Shown piece after piece: positions 1-9,699 of a stretch of DNA of 64,000 nucleotides. The stretch's first letter is position 1. The number at the start of each line of letters is the position of its first letter. The translations under genes and the position numbers were made by a program. Source of the stretch: an uncultured beta proteobacterium (GTDB taxonomy: Bacteria; Pseudomonadota; Gammaproteobacteria; Burkholderiales; SG8-41); contig CAISYC010000029.1 in the NCBI GenBank assembly GCA_903889565.1, positions 38,305 to 102,304 of the forward strand. Direction: 5' to 3'. The notes beneath the pieces are model-generated. The model was not told the DNA's origin. It saw only the letters and a list, made by a program, of their open reading frames with translations, and did no database searches.

Positions 1-60
1 GAACAGCAGCGCAAACAATGCAATGCGAGCGATGCGGACTTTTTTCGTTGCGGCAAACAT
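1..60 (-). CDS. 5' end of an exported protein (partial, runs off the left edge)
   Basis: Reading the minus strand from an ATG at 60 gives 20 codons without a stop up to the window edge. The N-terminus has Lys-Lys and Arg residues followed by a hydrophobic run (ARIALFALLF), which looks like the start of a signal peptide or first membrane helix. It is divergent from nikR, with about 160 bases between the two starts. Function cannot be told from 20 residues; proximity to nikR makes a metal-related role possible but that is inference only. Confidence 0.45.
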   Translation of the reverse strand, partial: MFAATKKVRIARIALFALLF

Positions 61-220
61 GACGGGCAATGTTACGCTTGGCGTCGCGGCGCGGTCAATT
101 TCGGCCGGCGGGTCGCGCAATCGACGCGATTGGCCGAGGGGCCGGCCGCGCGGATGCGGGCGTGCCCCGGCGTAACCGCGAAGTTTCGCCATTACGTTAC
201 GAATGTATCCGGAGATTGCC

Positions 221-670
221 ATGGAACGTTTCACGATTTCGATCGACCAGGACCTTGCCCGCGAATTTGACGCGCTGATGCGCGCCAAGGGCTACCGCAA
301 CCGCTCGGAGGCGGTGCGCGACATGCTGCGCAACGAACTGGAAAACTTTCGGCTGGCCGCCGGTGCGGCGCCCGAATGTGTCGGTGTGCTGTCCTACGTC
401 TATAACCATCATGAACGGTCGATCGCGCAGAAAGTGATCGGACACGCCCACGCCGAGCACGATCTGGTGGTGTCCACGATGCATGCACACCTCGATCACG
501 ACAACTGCATCGAGACCATGATACTGCGCGGACCGACCGCGCGCACGCAGCGCTTCGCCGAGACACTGATTGCCGAACCGGGCGTGCGTCACGGCAAACT
601 CAATCTGATCCCGGTCAAAAGCGGACGGGACGCCAAGCACCGGCACGTGCATTCGCGGCCGATCACCTGA
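221..670 (+). CDS. nikR: NikR-type nickel-responsive ribbon-helix-helix repressor
   Basis: The 149-residue protein has an N-terminal ribbon-helix-helix DNA-binding domain (MERFTISIDQDLAREFDAL, then RNRSEAVRDML) and a C-terminal ACT-like metal-binding domain. The nickel ligands known from E. coli NikR are visible: His in YNHHER, two His in the MHAHLDHDNC segment and the Cys of the same segment. The ATG at 221 is preferred over the one at 203 because the family starts with MxRxTISxD. The next gene is a TonB-dependent receptor whose upstream region contains a NikR-like palindrome at 754-780, so NikR probably represses nickel uptake through the outer membrane. Family assignment is secure; the target is inferred. 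Confidence 0.93.
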   Translation: MERFTISIDQDLAREFDALMRAKGYRNRSEAVRDMLRNELENFRLAAGAAPECVGVLSYVYNHHERSIAQKVIGHAHAEHDLVVSTMHAHLDHDNCIETMILRGPTARTQRFAETLIAEPGVRHGKLNLIPVKSGRDAKHRHVHSRPIT

Positions 671-753
671 GCCGGCTTGAGCCGTCTCTTCGACCCACAT
701 CTCGGCGCGCGGCCCGGTTCGTAACCGCGCGTTGGCGTCGAAGCGATAAATTG

Positions 754-780
754 GTATGATGATTTTTTGATTTTTCATAC
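754..780 (+). promoter_or_regulatory. NikR-type operator upstream of the TonB receptor
   Basis: GTATGA (754-759) and TCATAC (775-780) form an inverted repeat identical to the half-sites of the E. coli nik operator. The spacer here is 15 bases, against 16 in E. coli. It sits 15 bases before the GTG start of the receptor gene and about 85 bases after the nikR stop, so binding would block transcription or initiation of the receptor. Confidence 0.75.
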
Positions 781-795
781 CGTCGGCCCGATTCC

Positions 796-2934
796 GTGCG
801 CAACAAAATAATCTGGACGGTGACCGCGGTAACGCTGCAGCTGACGACCGGCAATTACAGCGCACTGGCGCAACAGGCGCCGGTTGCCAAAGACCCGGCG
901 GCGACCCCCGCTACAACCGCGCTGCCTGAAGTTGTCATCGAGGGCGGCCATTACGACAACGCGGTCGGCACCTCGGATGCAGCCTCGCAGGGCGTGGTGC
1001 GCGGCGAGCGACTGCAGGATCTGCCGCTGATGAGGCCCGGCGAAGTACTCGAGACCGTGCCCGGCATGGTGGTCACGCAACACTCGGGCGACGGCAAGGC
1101 CAATCAGTATTTTCTGCGCGGCTACAACCTTGACCACGGCACCGACTTCGCATCCTTCATCGACGGCGTGCCGGTCAACATGACGACCAATGCGCACGGC
1201 CAGGGTTATACCGATCTCAATTACCTGATTCCGGAACTGGTTCAGCGCATCAACTACGGCAAGGGGCCGTATTTCGCCGAAGACGGCGATTTCGCCTCGG
1301 CCGGCTCGGCCAAAATGGTCTATCGCAACAGTCTCGACCGCAACTTTGCCAATCTCACACTCGGCGCATTCGGTTATCGCCGCGCGCTGTTCGCCGGCTC
1401 GACGCCGCTGGCAGCGGGTGCACCGGCAAAGTCGGTGTTCGGCAGCGGCGGACCGACGCTGCTCGGCGCGCTTGAAGTGCTCGGCGAGAACGGCCCGTGG
1501 ACCCAGCCCGAGGGCGCGCATAAATTCAACGGGCTGCTGCGGCTGAGCGACGGCGGCATCGATCGCGGCTGGTCGGTCGATGCAATTTATTATGACGCAA
1601 GCTGGCGTTCGACCGATCAAGTGCCGCTTGAATTGATCCAGTCGGGCCAGTTGGGCCGGTTTTCCGCGCTCGATCCCAGCGACGGCGGCAACAGCGGGCG
1701 CGCCATACTCTCGGGCGAGTGGCACAACCAGAACGAGCAGGGTTACCTCAAGGCCTCGGCCTATGTGCAGCATTACCGTCTGCAGCTGTGGTCCAACTTC
1801 ACCCTGTTTGAGAACAACACCGTGCAGGGCGATCAGGTCGAACAGGCGGAGAGCCGCAACATGTTCGGCGGGCAGATTGCCAAAGGCTGGACGCAACGTT
1901 TGTTCGACCGCGACTCGGTGACGGAACTGGGTCTGCAGCTGCGTCACGATGCGATTCATGTCGGGCTGATGAATACACAGAACCGCGTCGCCTATGCGAC
2001 GGTCAGTGACGACAAGGTCGATCTGACCTCGACCGGGCTGTACGCGCAGAACACCTTTTACTGGACCGACTGGATGCGCAGCGTGGCGGGGTTGCGCGAA
2101 CAGTACGTGACGATGGACCGCAATGCGCTGGTGGTCCCGCAAAACAGCGGCAATGCGTCGGGCAGCAAGCTGCTGCCCAAACTGTCGCTGATCTTCGGCC
2201 CATGGAACAAGACCGAATATTTCGTCAGCGCCGGCAAGGGCTTTCACAGCAACGACGCGCGCGGCGTTACCGCCAGGGTCGATTCGACGGGCGCGGCGGT
2301 AACGCCGGTGCCGGCGCTGGTCGGCAGCACGGGCAAGGAGATCGGCCTGCGCACTGAAGCCATTCCCGGGCTGCAGAGTTCGCTGGCGCTGTGGAGCCTC
2401 GACAGCGCTTCCGAACTGGTTTACAGCGCCGACGCCGGCACGACCCAGCCGAACGGCGCCAGCCAGCGCTACGGCCTGGAATGGAACAATCACCTGAACG
2501 TCAACCGCTGGCTGCTGCTTGACGCCGATCTCGCCTGGACGCACGCCCGCTACGCCACGATGAACGACAACGGCGCCGCCGGTAATCTGATTCCCAACGC
2601 GGTGAACAAGGTCGCGCTATTGGGCGCGACGATACACGACGGTCAATGGTCGGGGGGCATATCGACGCGCTATATCGGCGGCTATCCGCTCACTCAGGAC
2701 GGCAGTCTGATGGCGCCGTCGGCAATCGTTACCAACCTGCGCGTGCAGCGCGAGTTCACGCGCGATTTTTCGCTGCAGCTCGACGCACTCAATGTATTTA
2801 ACCGCGAATACTTCGACATCGCCTACGGCCAGGATTACCGTTTGACGCCGACCAGCCCGATCGTGCCTGCCGGCATCACGGTTCATCCGGGCGAGCCGCG
2901 CCAGCTGCGGCTGACCGCCAAATTCAAATTTTGA
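796..2934 (+). CDS. TonB-dependent outer-membrane receptor, probably nickel-regulated
   Basis: The 712-residue protein has a signal peptide (cleavage likely near SALAQQ), a TonB-box-like segment (LPEVVIEGG, about residue 44), a plug domain containing DLPLMRPGEVLETVPGM and QYFLRGYNLDHGTDF, and a long beta-barrel ending in Phe (TAKFKF), as outer-membrane barrels do. The start is GTG with a poor ribosome binding site; no better start is seen. Coupling with nikR and the operator at 754-780 suggests uptake of nickel or a nickel chelate across the outer membrane. Cobalt or another metallophore remains possible; substrate is inference. Confidence 0.85.
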   Translation: MRNKIIWTVTAVTLQLTTGNYSALAQQAPVAKDPAATPATTALPEVVIEGGHYDNAVGTSDAASQGVVRGERLQDLPLMRPGEVLETVPGMVVTQHSGDGKANQYFLRGYNLDHGTDFASFIDGVPVNMTTNAHGQGYTDLNYLIPELVQRINYGKGPYFAEDGDFASAGSAKMVYRNSLDRNFANLTLGAFGYRRALFAGSTPLAAGAPAKSVFGSGGPTLLGALEVLGENGPWTQPEGAHKFNGLLRLSDGGIDRGWSVDAIYYDASWRSTDQVPLELIQSGQLGRFSALDPSDGGNSGRAILSGEWHNQNEQGYLKASAYVQHYRLQLWSNFTLFENNTVQGDQVEQAESRNMFGGQIAKGWTQRLFDRDSVTELGLQLRHDAIHVGLMNTQNRVAYATVSDDKVDLTSTGLYAQNTFYWTDWMRSVAGLREQYVTMDRNALVVPQNSGNASGSKLLPKLSLIFGPWNKTEYFVSAGKGFHSNDARGVTARVDSTGAAVTPVPALVGSTGKEIGLRTEAIPGLQSSLALWSLDSASELVYSADAGTTQPNGASQRYGLEWNNHLNVNRWLLLDADLAWTHARYATMNDNGAAGNLIPNAVNKVALLGATIHDGQWSGGISTRYIGGYPLTQDGSLMAPSAIVTNLRVQREFTRDFSLQLDALNVFNREYFDIAYGQDYRLTPTSPIVPAGITVHPGEPRQLRLTAKFKF

Positions 2935-2946
2935 GCCGCAGGTGAA

Positions 2947-4266
<1,320 letters not shown>

Positions 4267-4279
4267 TTAAAACCCTTTT

Positions 4280-4363
4280 GCCACAGAGGACGCAGAGAAC
4301 ACCGAGAAAATCCGGATTAAAAACTCGGGGATTTAACTCTGTGCTCTCTATGTCTTCTGTGGC
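4280..4363. repeat. Interspersed inverted repeat, CCACAGAG family, copy A
   Basis: The left arm begins gccacagaggacgcagag and the right arm ends in tctgtggc; the arms can fold into an imperfect long hairpin. It lies between hslV and hslU. Related sequences occur at 9930-9986 and 45231-45315, all intergenic. Confidence 0.7.
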
Positions 4364-4369
4364 TCGCTT

Positions 4370-4906
4370 TTATTCCAGCACTTCGATCACGTGCTGCTGG
4401 TTGGTATAGATGCACATGTCACCGGCGATGGTCAGCGCCTTCTTGACGATCTCCTCCGGCGGGAGCGGCGTGTTTTCAAGCAGGGCGCGCGCGGCCGCCT
4501 GCGCGTAGGGGCCGCCGCTGCCGATGGCGACCAGCCCTTCTTCGGGTTCGAGCACATCGCCGTTGCCGGAAATGATCAGCGAACTCTGCGCATCGCAGAC
4601 CACCAGCATGGCTTCGAGCCGGCGCAGAATGCGGTCGCTGCGCCAGTCCTTGGCCAGTTCGACCGCCGAGCGCAGCAGGTTGCCCTGATGTTTTTCGAGC
4701 TTGGCTTCGAAGCGCTCGAACAGCGTGAAGGCATCGGCGGTGCCGCCGGCAAAACCGGCGAGTATCTTGTCGTGATACAGCCGGCGCACTTTGCGCGCGC
4801 TCGCCTTGACCACGATATTGCCGAGTGTGACCTGGCCATCGCCGCCCAGCGCGACGCGGCTGCCGCGGCGCGCGGAAACGATGGTGGTACCGTGGAATTG
4901 TTCCAT
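4370..4906 (-). CDS. hslV: ATP-dependent protease HslVU, peptidase subunit HslV (ClpQ)
   Basis: The 178-residue Ntn-hydrolase assembles into a double hexamer capped by HslU. The catalytic Thr-Thr lies in [15 protein letters not shown], preceded by a six-residue propeptide where E. coli has only Met; this form is known from Burkholderiales. [17 protein letters not shown] and the terminal IEVLE are family features. The ATG at 4906 is chosen because translation further upstream gives no HslV-like sequence. A sigma-32-like promoter lies upstream (4979-5005). Confidence 0.96.
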   Translation of the reverse strand: MEQFHGTTIVSARRGSRVALGGDGQVTLGNIVVKASARKVRRLYHDKILAGFAGGTADAFTLFERFEAKLEKHQGNLLRSAVELAKDWRSDRILRRLEAMLVVCDAQSSLIISGNGDVLEPEEGLVAIGSGGPYAQAAARALLENTPLPPEEIVKKALTIAGDMCIYTNQQHVIEVLE

Positions 4907-4963
4907 CAGAGGTGGCCTGTGAATTGGCGTGGCGGCTGCGATCAATACAGCGGTCGCCGGGGA

Positions 4964-5005
4964 ATTATAACGATTGCCAGATGGGGGCAACCCGCGGCGA
5001 ATCAA
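4964..5005 (-). promoter_or_regulatory. hslV promoter: sigma-32-like with overlapping sigma-70 -10 element
   Basis: On the minus strand TTGATT (5000-5005) is followed after 13 bases by CCCCATCT (4979-4986), close to the heat-shock sigma-32 pattern TTGAAA-N13-15-CCCCATNT. A perfect TATAAT (4964-4969) lies 15 bases downstream of TTGCCC and could serve sigma-70. HslVU is a classical heat-shock protease, so dual control fits. Confidence 0.65.
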
Positions 5006-5017
5006 GTGCCGTTTGCG

Positions 5018-5962
5018 CTACACGACGTGATCGGGCGCCAGCGCGCAGGCGCGGCCGGTTTCGATCTGTATGGTCACGTGCCCGATATGAAACTGGTGCT
5101 CGATATGCTCGACCACGTCGGCGAAAAAATCGTCGCCCGGATGGCCGGCGGGCATAACCATGTGCGCAGTCATCGCGTTTTCGGTGGTACTCATCGCCCA
5201 GATGTGCAGATCGTGCACCTCGGTGACACCGGGCAGCGCGGCCAGATAACGGCGCACGCCGAGCGGATCGATGTGTTCGGGCGCTGCCTGCAGCGCGAGG
5301 CGCGTCGAATCGCGCAGCAGGCCCCAGGTGCCGACGAAGATCACGGCGACAATCACCAGGCTGACCAGCGGATCAAGCCACAGCCAGCCGGTGTAGAGCA
5401 TGCCGATACCCGCGATGGCGACACCCAACGACACCGCCGCGTCGGCCGCCATGTGCAGATAGGCGCCGCGCATATTGAGGTCTTCCTTGCGTTCCGACAT
5501 GAACATCCAGGCGGTAACGGCGTTGATGACCACGCCCAGCAACGCAACCCAGATCATGGTCGTTTCGTTGATCGCGGCGGCGTTTTGAAAACGGTGTATC
5601 GCCTCCCACGCGATGCCGCCGACCGCCACCAGCAGCAGCATCGCGTTGGCGAGCGCGGCGAGTATGGTGGTGCTGCCCAGACCGTAGGTAAAACGCGGCG
5701 ACGGCGGCCGCCGCGACAGTGCAATGGCGCCCCACGCCATCAACAGCCCGATCACATCGCTGAAATTGTGCGTCGCGTCTGCAATCAGTGCCAGCGAGCC
5801 GGCCATCACGCCGTAAATCCATTCGACTGCGACAAACGCGGAATTGAGCGCGACACCGATGGCGAACGCGCGGCGCGCACCGGCGCGCGGCAGCTGATGA
5901 TGGTGGTGGTCCTTGTGACCGTGGTGATGGTCGTGCGGGTGTTCGTGCGGATGGTCGTGCAT
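5018..5962 (-). CDS. Cation diffusion facilitator (CzcD/ZitB-like) metal exporter
   Basis: The 314-residue inner-membrane protein starts with a His-rich cytoplasmic tail (MHDHPHEHPHDHHHGHKD), then six predicted membrane segments and a C-terminal cytoplasmic domain. The metal-site signatures are present: HNFSD in TM2 (ALIADATHNFSDV) and HMAADAA in TM5. It exchanges zinc (or cobalt/cadmium) for protons outward. The ATG at 5962 is preferred because the His-rich tail begins there. It lies downstream of a zinc-type import cluster on the same strand, 87 bases after the permease gene, so uptake and efflux genes are adjacent. Confidence 0.9.
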   Translation of the reverse strand: MHDHPHEHPHDHHHGHKDHHHHQLPRAGARRAFAIGVALNSAFVAVEWIYGVMAGSLALIADATHNFSDVIGLLMAWGAIALSRRPPSPRFTYGLGSTTILAALANAMLLLVAVGGIAWEAIHRFQNAAAINETTMIWVALLGVVINAVTAWMFMSERKEDLNMRGAYLHMAADAAVSLGVAIAGIGMLYTGWLWLDPLVSLVIVAVIFVGTWGLLRDSTRLALQAAPEHIDPLGVRRYLAALPGVTEVHDLHIWAMSTTENAMTAHMVMPAGHPGDDFFADVVEHIEHQFHIGHVTIQIETGRACALAPDHVV

Positions 5963-6049
5963 GGCGGCTAGTGGCTCACAGGAATTCGGCCCACTGTACC
6001 TTGAAGCCGCGATGCGCGCCACCGCAATCCGGCAAATTCGCAGCCGGAT

Positions 6050-6817
6050 TCATTTGGCGACGACGGCCGGTCGCGGACCGCAGGCAAAAACAATGATGGC
6101 CAGCACCACCATGACCCACACGATCAAAGGCCCGGGCGGCAGATCGCTGAACACCGCCAGCGCGAGTCCGGCGGCGTAACCCAGCGCACCCAGCGCATAA
6201 CAGGCCGGCAGGCGCCGGCGCGTAAAACGCCGCGTCGCCAGCGCCGGCACGATCAGGGTGGTGAAAACGAGGTAAAGGCCAACCAGTTGCACCGACACGG
6301 TGACCGCGCAGGCAAACAGCGCGTAGAAGCCGATGCGGCCGATGCGCTCGCCGAGACCGAACCATACCGACAGTATGCTGGCGTAGACCAGCGCCTCCCA
6401 CGGCAGGCGCGACGCATTGACCCACAGAATCTGGCCGATCAGCAAATCCTTGAGGTGTTCGCCGCCGCGCGGATTGCTCGCCAGCAGCATGACCGCGCCG
6501 CTGGCGGCGAGTATGAATATGACGCCGATGGTCGCCTCCTGCACGTCGGGCCAGCGCTTGTCCGTCCACGTCAGCAAGGCAGCGCCGGCCAGCGCCGCCG
6601 CCAGCGCCGATAACTGTACCGCCCAGCCCATTGGTTCCAGCCCCAGCCAATCGGCGCCGATCACACCAAGCCCGGCGATTTGCGCGATCGCCAGATCGAT
6701 GAAGACGATGCCGCGCCCCAATACCTGGATGCCGAGAGGCACATGCGTCGCGGTGACCAGCAGGCCGGCAATCAACGCCGGCCAGATGATGCTCAGATCG
6801 GTCGCCGCCGGACTCAT
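6050..6817 (-). CDS. Metal ABC transporter permease, ZnuB/MntB family
   Basis: The 255-residue protein is almost entirely hydrophobic with seven to eight membrane segments and contains family features such as GRGIVFIDLAIAQIAGLG near residue 30 and LLIGQILWV near 125. The ATG at 6817 overlaps the stop of the binding-protein gene (ATGA), so the two are translationally coupled. It would carry zinc or manganese across the inner membrane. No ATP-binding subunit gene is found anywhere in this cluster, which is unusual; the ATPase must be encoded elsewhere or shared. Confidence 0.88.
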   Translation of the reverse strand: MSPAATDLSIIWPALIAGLLVTATHVPLGIQVLGRGIVFIDLAIAQIAGLGVIGADWLGLEPMGWAVQLSALAAALAGAALLTWTDKRWPDVQEATIGVIFILAASGAVMLLASNPRGGEHLKDLLIGQILWVNASRLPWEALVYASILSVWFGLGERIGRIGFYALFACAVTVSVQLVGLYLVFTTLIVPALATRRFTRRRLPACYALGALGYAAGLALAVFSDLPPGPLIVWVMVVLAIIVFACGPRPAVVAK

Positions 6818-7719
6818 TTTGCAGTCGGCAACAAACGCGCGATGGTGTCGTCGAACAGGCTGAACAGGTCTTTCGCCTGGTCGCTGCCGCCGACCGTGTA
6901 GGGCACGACGACCGACGGAATCTTCGCCCGCTCCGCCAGCCATTCGCCGGCGCGCGGATCGTTGTAGGCGGAACGGATCACCACTTTCGCGGGCGTCTTT
7001 GCCAGGCGATCGAGCAGCTCGCTCAAATGCGAGGTGGTCGGCGGCACACCGGGTTTCGGTTCAAGGCTGCCGACTTCGCGCAGGCCCAGCCACGCAATGA
7101 AATAACTCATGTCCTTATGATATACGACCAGCGGCAGGCCTTTCAGCGGCGCGGCTTCCTTTTCCCAGCGCGCAATCGCCTGCTGCCAGCGCTCGTTGAA
7201 CGATTTGGCGCGCGCGCGGTAATACTCGGCCTCGGCGGGATCGAGCACCGCCATGCGCTCCGACAACGCGGCCGCGATCTTGGCAACGTTGCGCGGATCC
7301 ATGTGCACATGCGGATTGCCCTGCGGGTGCACGTCGCCCATCGAACGGTCGAGGCGTGCCGGTATCTCGAGCATGAGCACGTTCGGCGCCGCTTCGAAAT
7401 AGCCGGGTTGGCCGAGCTGAATTTTCGGATTGCCCGATTGCGTCTGCAGCAACGGCATCCAGCCGACCTCAAGTTCGGCGCCGGTGCACACCATCAGGTC
7501 GGCGCTGCGCGCGCGCGCGATCAGGCTGGGCCGCGCCTCGATGTGATGCGGATCCTGCAGCGCGGTGGTGGCGACGTAGATGCTGACCTTGTCACCGCCG
7601 AGTTCCCTGCTCAAGGCGCCCCACTCGGGTTCGCAGGCCATCACGTTCAATGCCGCCAGCGCCGGCTGCATTGCCAGCCAGCCGCCAAGCAGCGTGAGCA
7701 ATTTCAAAATATTTTTCAT
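6814..7719 (-). CDS. Zinc/manganese-type periplasmic binding protein (ZnuA/TroA family)
   Basis: The 301-residue protein begins with a signal peptide (MKNILKLLTLLGGWLAMQP, cleavage after ALA) and has a cluster A-I fold: ACEPEWGAL at the N-terminus, PHHIEARPS with a ligand His near residue 60, and NPHVHMDP with ligand His near 138. The His-rich loop typical of E. coli ZnuA is short here (HPQGNPHVH). It delivers metal to the permease encoded next (4-base overlap). The ATG at 7719 is chosen because the signal peptide starts there. Zinc is the likeliest substrate, by analogy and by neighbours. Confidence 0.88.
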   Translation of the reverse strand: MKNILKLLTLLGGWLAMQPALAALNVMACEPEWGALSRELGGDKVSIYVATTALQDPHHIEARPSLIARARSADLMVCTGAELEVGWMPLLQTQSGNPKIQLGQPGYFEAAPNVLMLEIPARLDRSMGDVHPQGNPHVHMDPRNVAKIAAALSERMAVLDPAEAEYYRARAKSFNERWQQAIARWEKEAAPLKGLPLVVYHKDMSYFIAWLGLREVGSLEPKPGVPPTTSHLSELLDRLAKTPAKVVIRSAYNDPRAGEWLAERAKIPSVVVPYTVGGSDQAKDLFSLFDDTIARLLPTAK

Positions 7720-7748
7720 TCTCGTATCCTTTGCATATCCGGCAGGCA

Positions 7749-9191
7749 TCAGAACTTGTGCGCGCCATGCGCGCCGAGGCTGTAGATGTACTGCAGGAAG
7801 ATTTGATTGTCGGTCGCGCCAAGACGCGCTTTGTCGGAGGCGAACTGCAAACGGAAGCGGCTGAACTCGCTGGGACTCCAGTCGAGCATCACCGTGTTGC
7901 GGGTCGGGCTGTAACTGGCAAGCAGCGGAAAGTCCGCGGCGACCGGCCCCAGGCCGCCGCTGACAATGCCGTTGTTGACGGTGCCGTAGTTCAGCCGGTC
8001 ATAGCGGTAGCCGACGCGCCACTGTGGATAAAACTGCCAGGCCCCCTGCAGGTAATAACCCGATTGGTCGGTCTGCAGCGCGCCAGTGACGGAATTGAAT
8101 ACCGCACTGCCCGCCGAGTCGTTGTAGGTCAGCGTGCCGTCCTGCTTGAGGCGGAAGTATTCGCCCTGCAATTTGAAATTGTTGTAATACGGGTTGCCGT
8201 TCGGCGCCCATTTCAGCACGCCGTTCAAACCGATCAGCTTCGCATTGCCCTGAAACGTATTGGTGACCGCGCCGCCCTGCACGTCGGTGTCGGTATAGCT
8301 GCGCGAATTCGACGGCGCCTGCAATAACGAAACACCGGTGCGCCACGCCGTGCTGTCGTCGATATCACCACCGAGATTTGCAAACAACATGCCGCTGCCG
8401 ATGCCGTTCTTGTTGCGATTGCTGCCCGGAAAATTGTTGCCCGCGCTCAGCTCGCCGCCCAGTTCAATCAGAAGATCCGTCGGCGCGACCCATTTCAGCT
8501 GCACGCCATCCTGCTTCAACTGATTGCCGAGGAAGGCCTTGTAAACAAGCGGCGCATCCTGAAAATCCCAGGCGTGCTGGTGCTGCTCGTTTTGATAACC
8601 GACGCTCGAAAAGAAGCGTCCGCCCTTGAGGCCAAAGCCCGCCGGCAGGGCGAGTGTCTGAAAATACGCCTCCTCGGCTTCCATGCCGCCCTCGGGGGCG
8701 ACCGACAATATCGCCACGCCGCGGAAATAATGATCGATGTTGGCGGCGATCGCGAGTTCAGTCTCGGCAATGCCGAAATTGCGCTTAGGCGGATTGACGT
8801 CGCCGCCCGAAGGAATGAAACCGTTGATGCGATAACGGTTCGGGTCCTGCGAGGTGTTGGCATAGGCGCCCTGCAGGATCAGCGATACCGCCGGATTGAA
8901 TGCGCCTTCGCCGGTACGATTGGCGGCGGATGACGCCGCCGTTTCAGCCTTGGCGGCGGTTTGTTCGGCCTTGCTCGCGGCAGATTCGGCATTGCCGGCA
9001 GCGGCTTCCGCTTTGCCTGCCTTTGCCTCGGCCTCGGATAAACGCTTCTCCAGATCCTGGATGCGTTTTTCGTACGTATCCTTCATCTGTCGAATCTCGT
9101 CGCGTATGCGGCCGAGTTCGGCGTCCTGCGCCGGCGCAGGTGCGGCATAGGCGACGGCAATTGCCGCGGCAATCAATGTTCGTTTGAACAT
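7749..9191 (-). CDS. Outer-membrane porin-like barrel with N-terminal coiled coil, metal cluster
   Basis: The 480-residue protein has a signal peptide (MFKRTLIAAAIAVAYAAPAPAQ), a heptad-like Ala/Glu/Lys-rich segment (residues 22-95) that probably forms a coiled-coil trimer stalk, then a beta-barrel of about 380 residues ending in Phe (LGAHGAHKF). The barrel contains HQHAW and several aromatic girdle positions. It lies 29 bases upstream of the zinc-binding protein gene and is probably co-transcribed, suggesting it admits zinc through the outer membrane. I do not recognise a named family; it resembles coiled-coil porins seen beside ZnuA genes. Substrate is inference. Confidence 0.75.
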   Translation of the reverse strand: MFKRTLIAAAIAVAYAAPAPAQDAELGRIRDEIRQMKDTYEKRIQDLEKRLSEAEAKAGKAEAAAGNAESAASKAEQTAAKAETAASSAANRTGEGAFNPAVSLILQGAYANTSQDPNRYRINGFIPSGGDVNPPKRNFGIAETELAIAANIDHYFRGVAILSVAPEGGMEAEEAYFQTLALPAGFGLKGGRFFSSVGYQNEQHQHAWDFQDAPLVYKAFLGNQLKQDGVQLKWVAPTDLLIELGGELSAGNNFPGSNRNKNGIGSGMLFANLGGDIDDSTAWRTGVSLLQAPSNSRSYTDTDVQGGAVTNTFQGNAKLIGLNGVLKWAPNGNPYYNNFKLQGEYFRLKQDGTLTYNDSAGSAVFNSVTGALQTDQSGYYLQGAWQFYPQWRVGYRYDRLNYGTVNNGIVSGGLGPVAADFPLLASYSPTRNTVMLDWSPSEFSRFRLQFASDKARLGATDNQIFLQYIYSLGAHGAHKF

Positions 9192-9225
9192 GGACTTCTC
9201 CTGTTGACCCAATGGAAAGCAATAA

Positions 9226-9241
9226 CCGCATGAGGCGGCTA
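9226..9241. other. Short GC-rich hairpin before the porin gene
   Basis: Inverted repeat CCGC-atgag-GCGG (9227-9239) lies in the 63-base gap between the small Cys/His gene and the porin gene. There is no T-run, so it is not a clear terminator; it could be an mRNA processing or stability element, or chance. Confidence 0.25.
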
Positions 9242-9254
9242 TCCCAATGCGAAA

Positions 9255-9581
9255 TCAGAGAAGTGCGGGCGGCCCGCGTGAAAGCGGTGTGAGTAGTTGC
9301 GGCTTGCGTGAAAGCGCAATCGGATTGATAACGCGCTCGGCGGTCTGAGCGACGATACCGAGCGTATGCGCGGCGGCATTGATCGCACCGAGGACTTCAG
9401 CGCAGGCGCCATGGAAATCGCACAAGCGCGGTTTCGACGACTGCTTGCCGCCTTCGTCTTGCTGCGACAGGCCGGCTGGACCGTTCTGCCAGTGCTTGAA
9501 CTCGTGAGTCAATGCGGCGTACTGCGCCACCAGCAGCAATGCTGCCAGCAGTAATTGCAGTAAACCGCGTTTGAGCATCAT
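9255..9581 (-). CDS. Small exported or membrane-anchored Cys/His protein of unknown function
   Basis: The 108-residue product has a hydrophobic N-terminus ([19 protein letters not shown]) and then LTHEFKHWQ and [13 protein letters not shown], giving two Cys and several His that could bind metal. It heads the minus-strand run porin / binding protein / permease, 63 bases before the porin start. Short proteins of this kind occur next to metal uptake genes in betaproteobacteria, but I cannot name the family. Two consecutive ATG codons (9581 and 9578) could start it. Confidence 0.6.
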   Translation of the reverse strand: MMLKRGLLQLLLAALLLVAQYAALTHEFKHWQNGPAGLSQQDEGGKQSSKPRLCDFHGACAEVLGAINAAAHTLGIVAQTAERVINPIALSRKPQLLTPLSRGPPALL

Positions 9582-9699
9582 TCTGCGAACCGAGCATCCG
9601 GCGGAAAGGTCAGGCGCAACAGATTACGCCGTTCGTGTTTACGTTGCAAAGCCCGTCAAAAACGCGGGGTATACTGCCGCCCGTGTTCCACCGCCATCC

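Noticed and set aside
775..2544. 589-codon open frame antisense to the TonB receptor
   Set aside because: The product is Arg/Ala/Val-rich with no domain; it mirrors the codon bias of the real gene on the other strand.
9192..9254. Zur box in front of the porin/zinc genes
   Set aside because: I searched the gaps at 9192-9254 and 9582-9699 for the GTTATA...TATAAC-type palindrome and found no convincing match.
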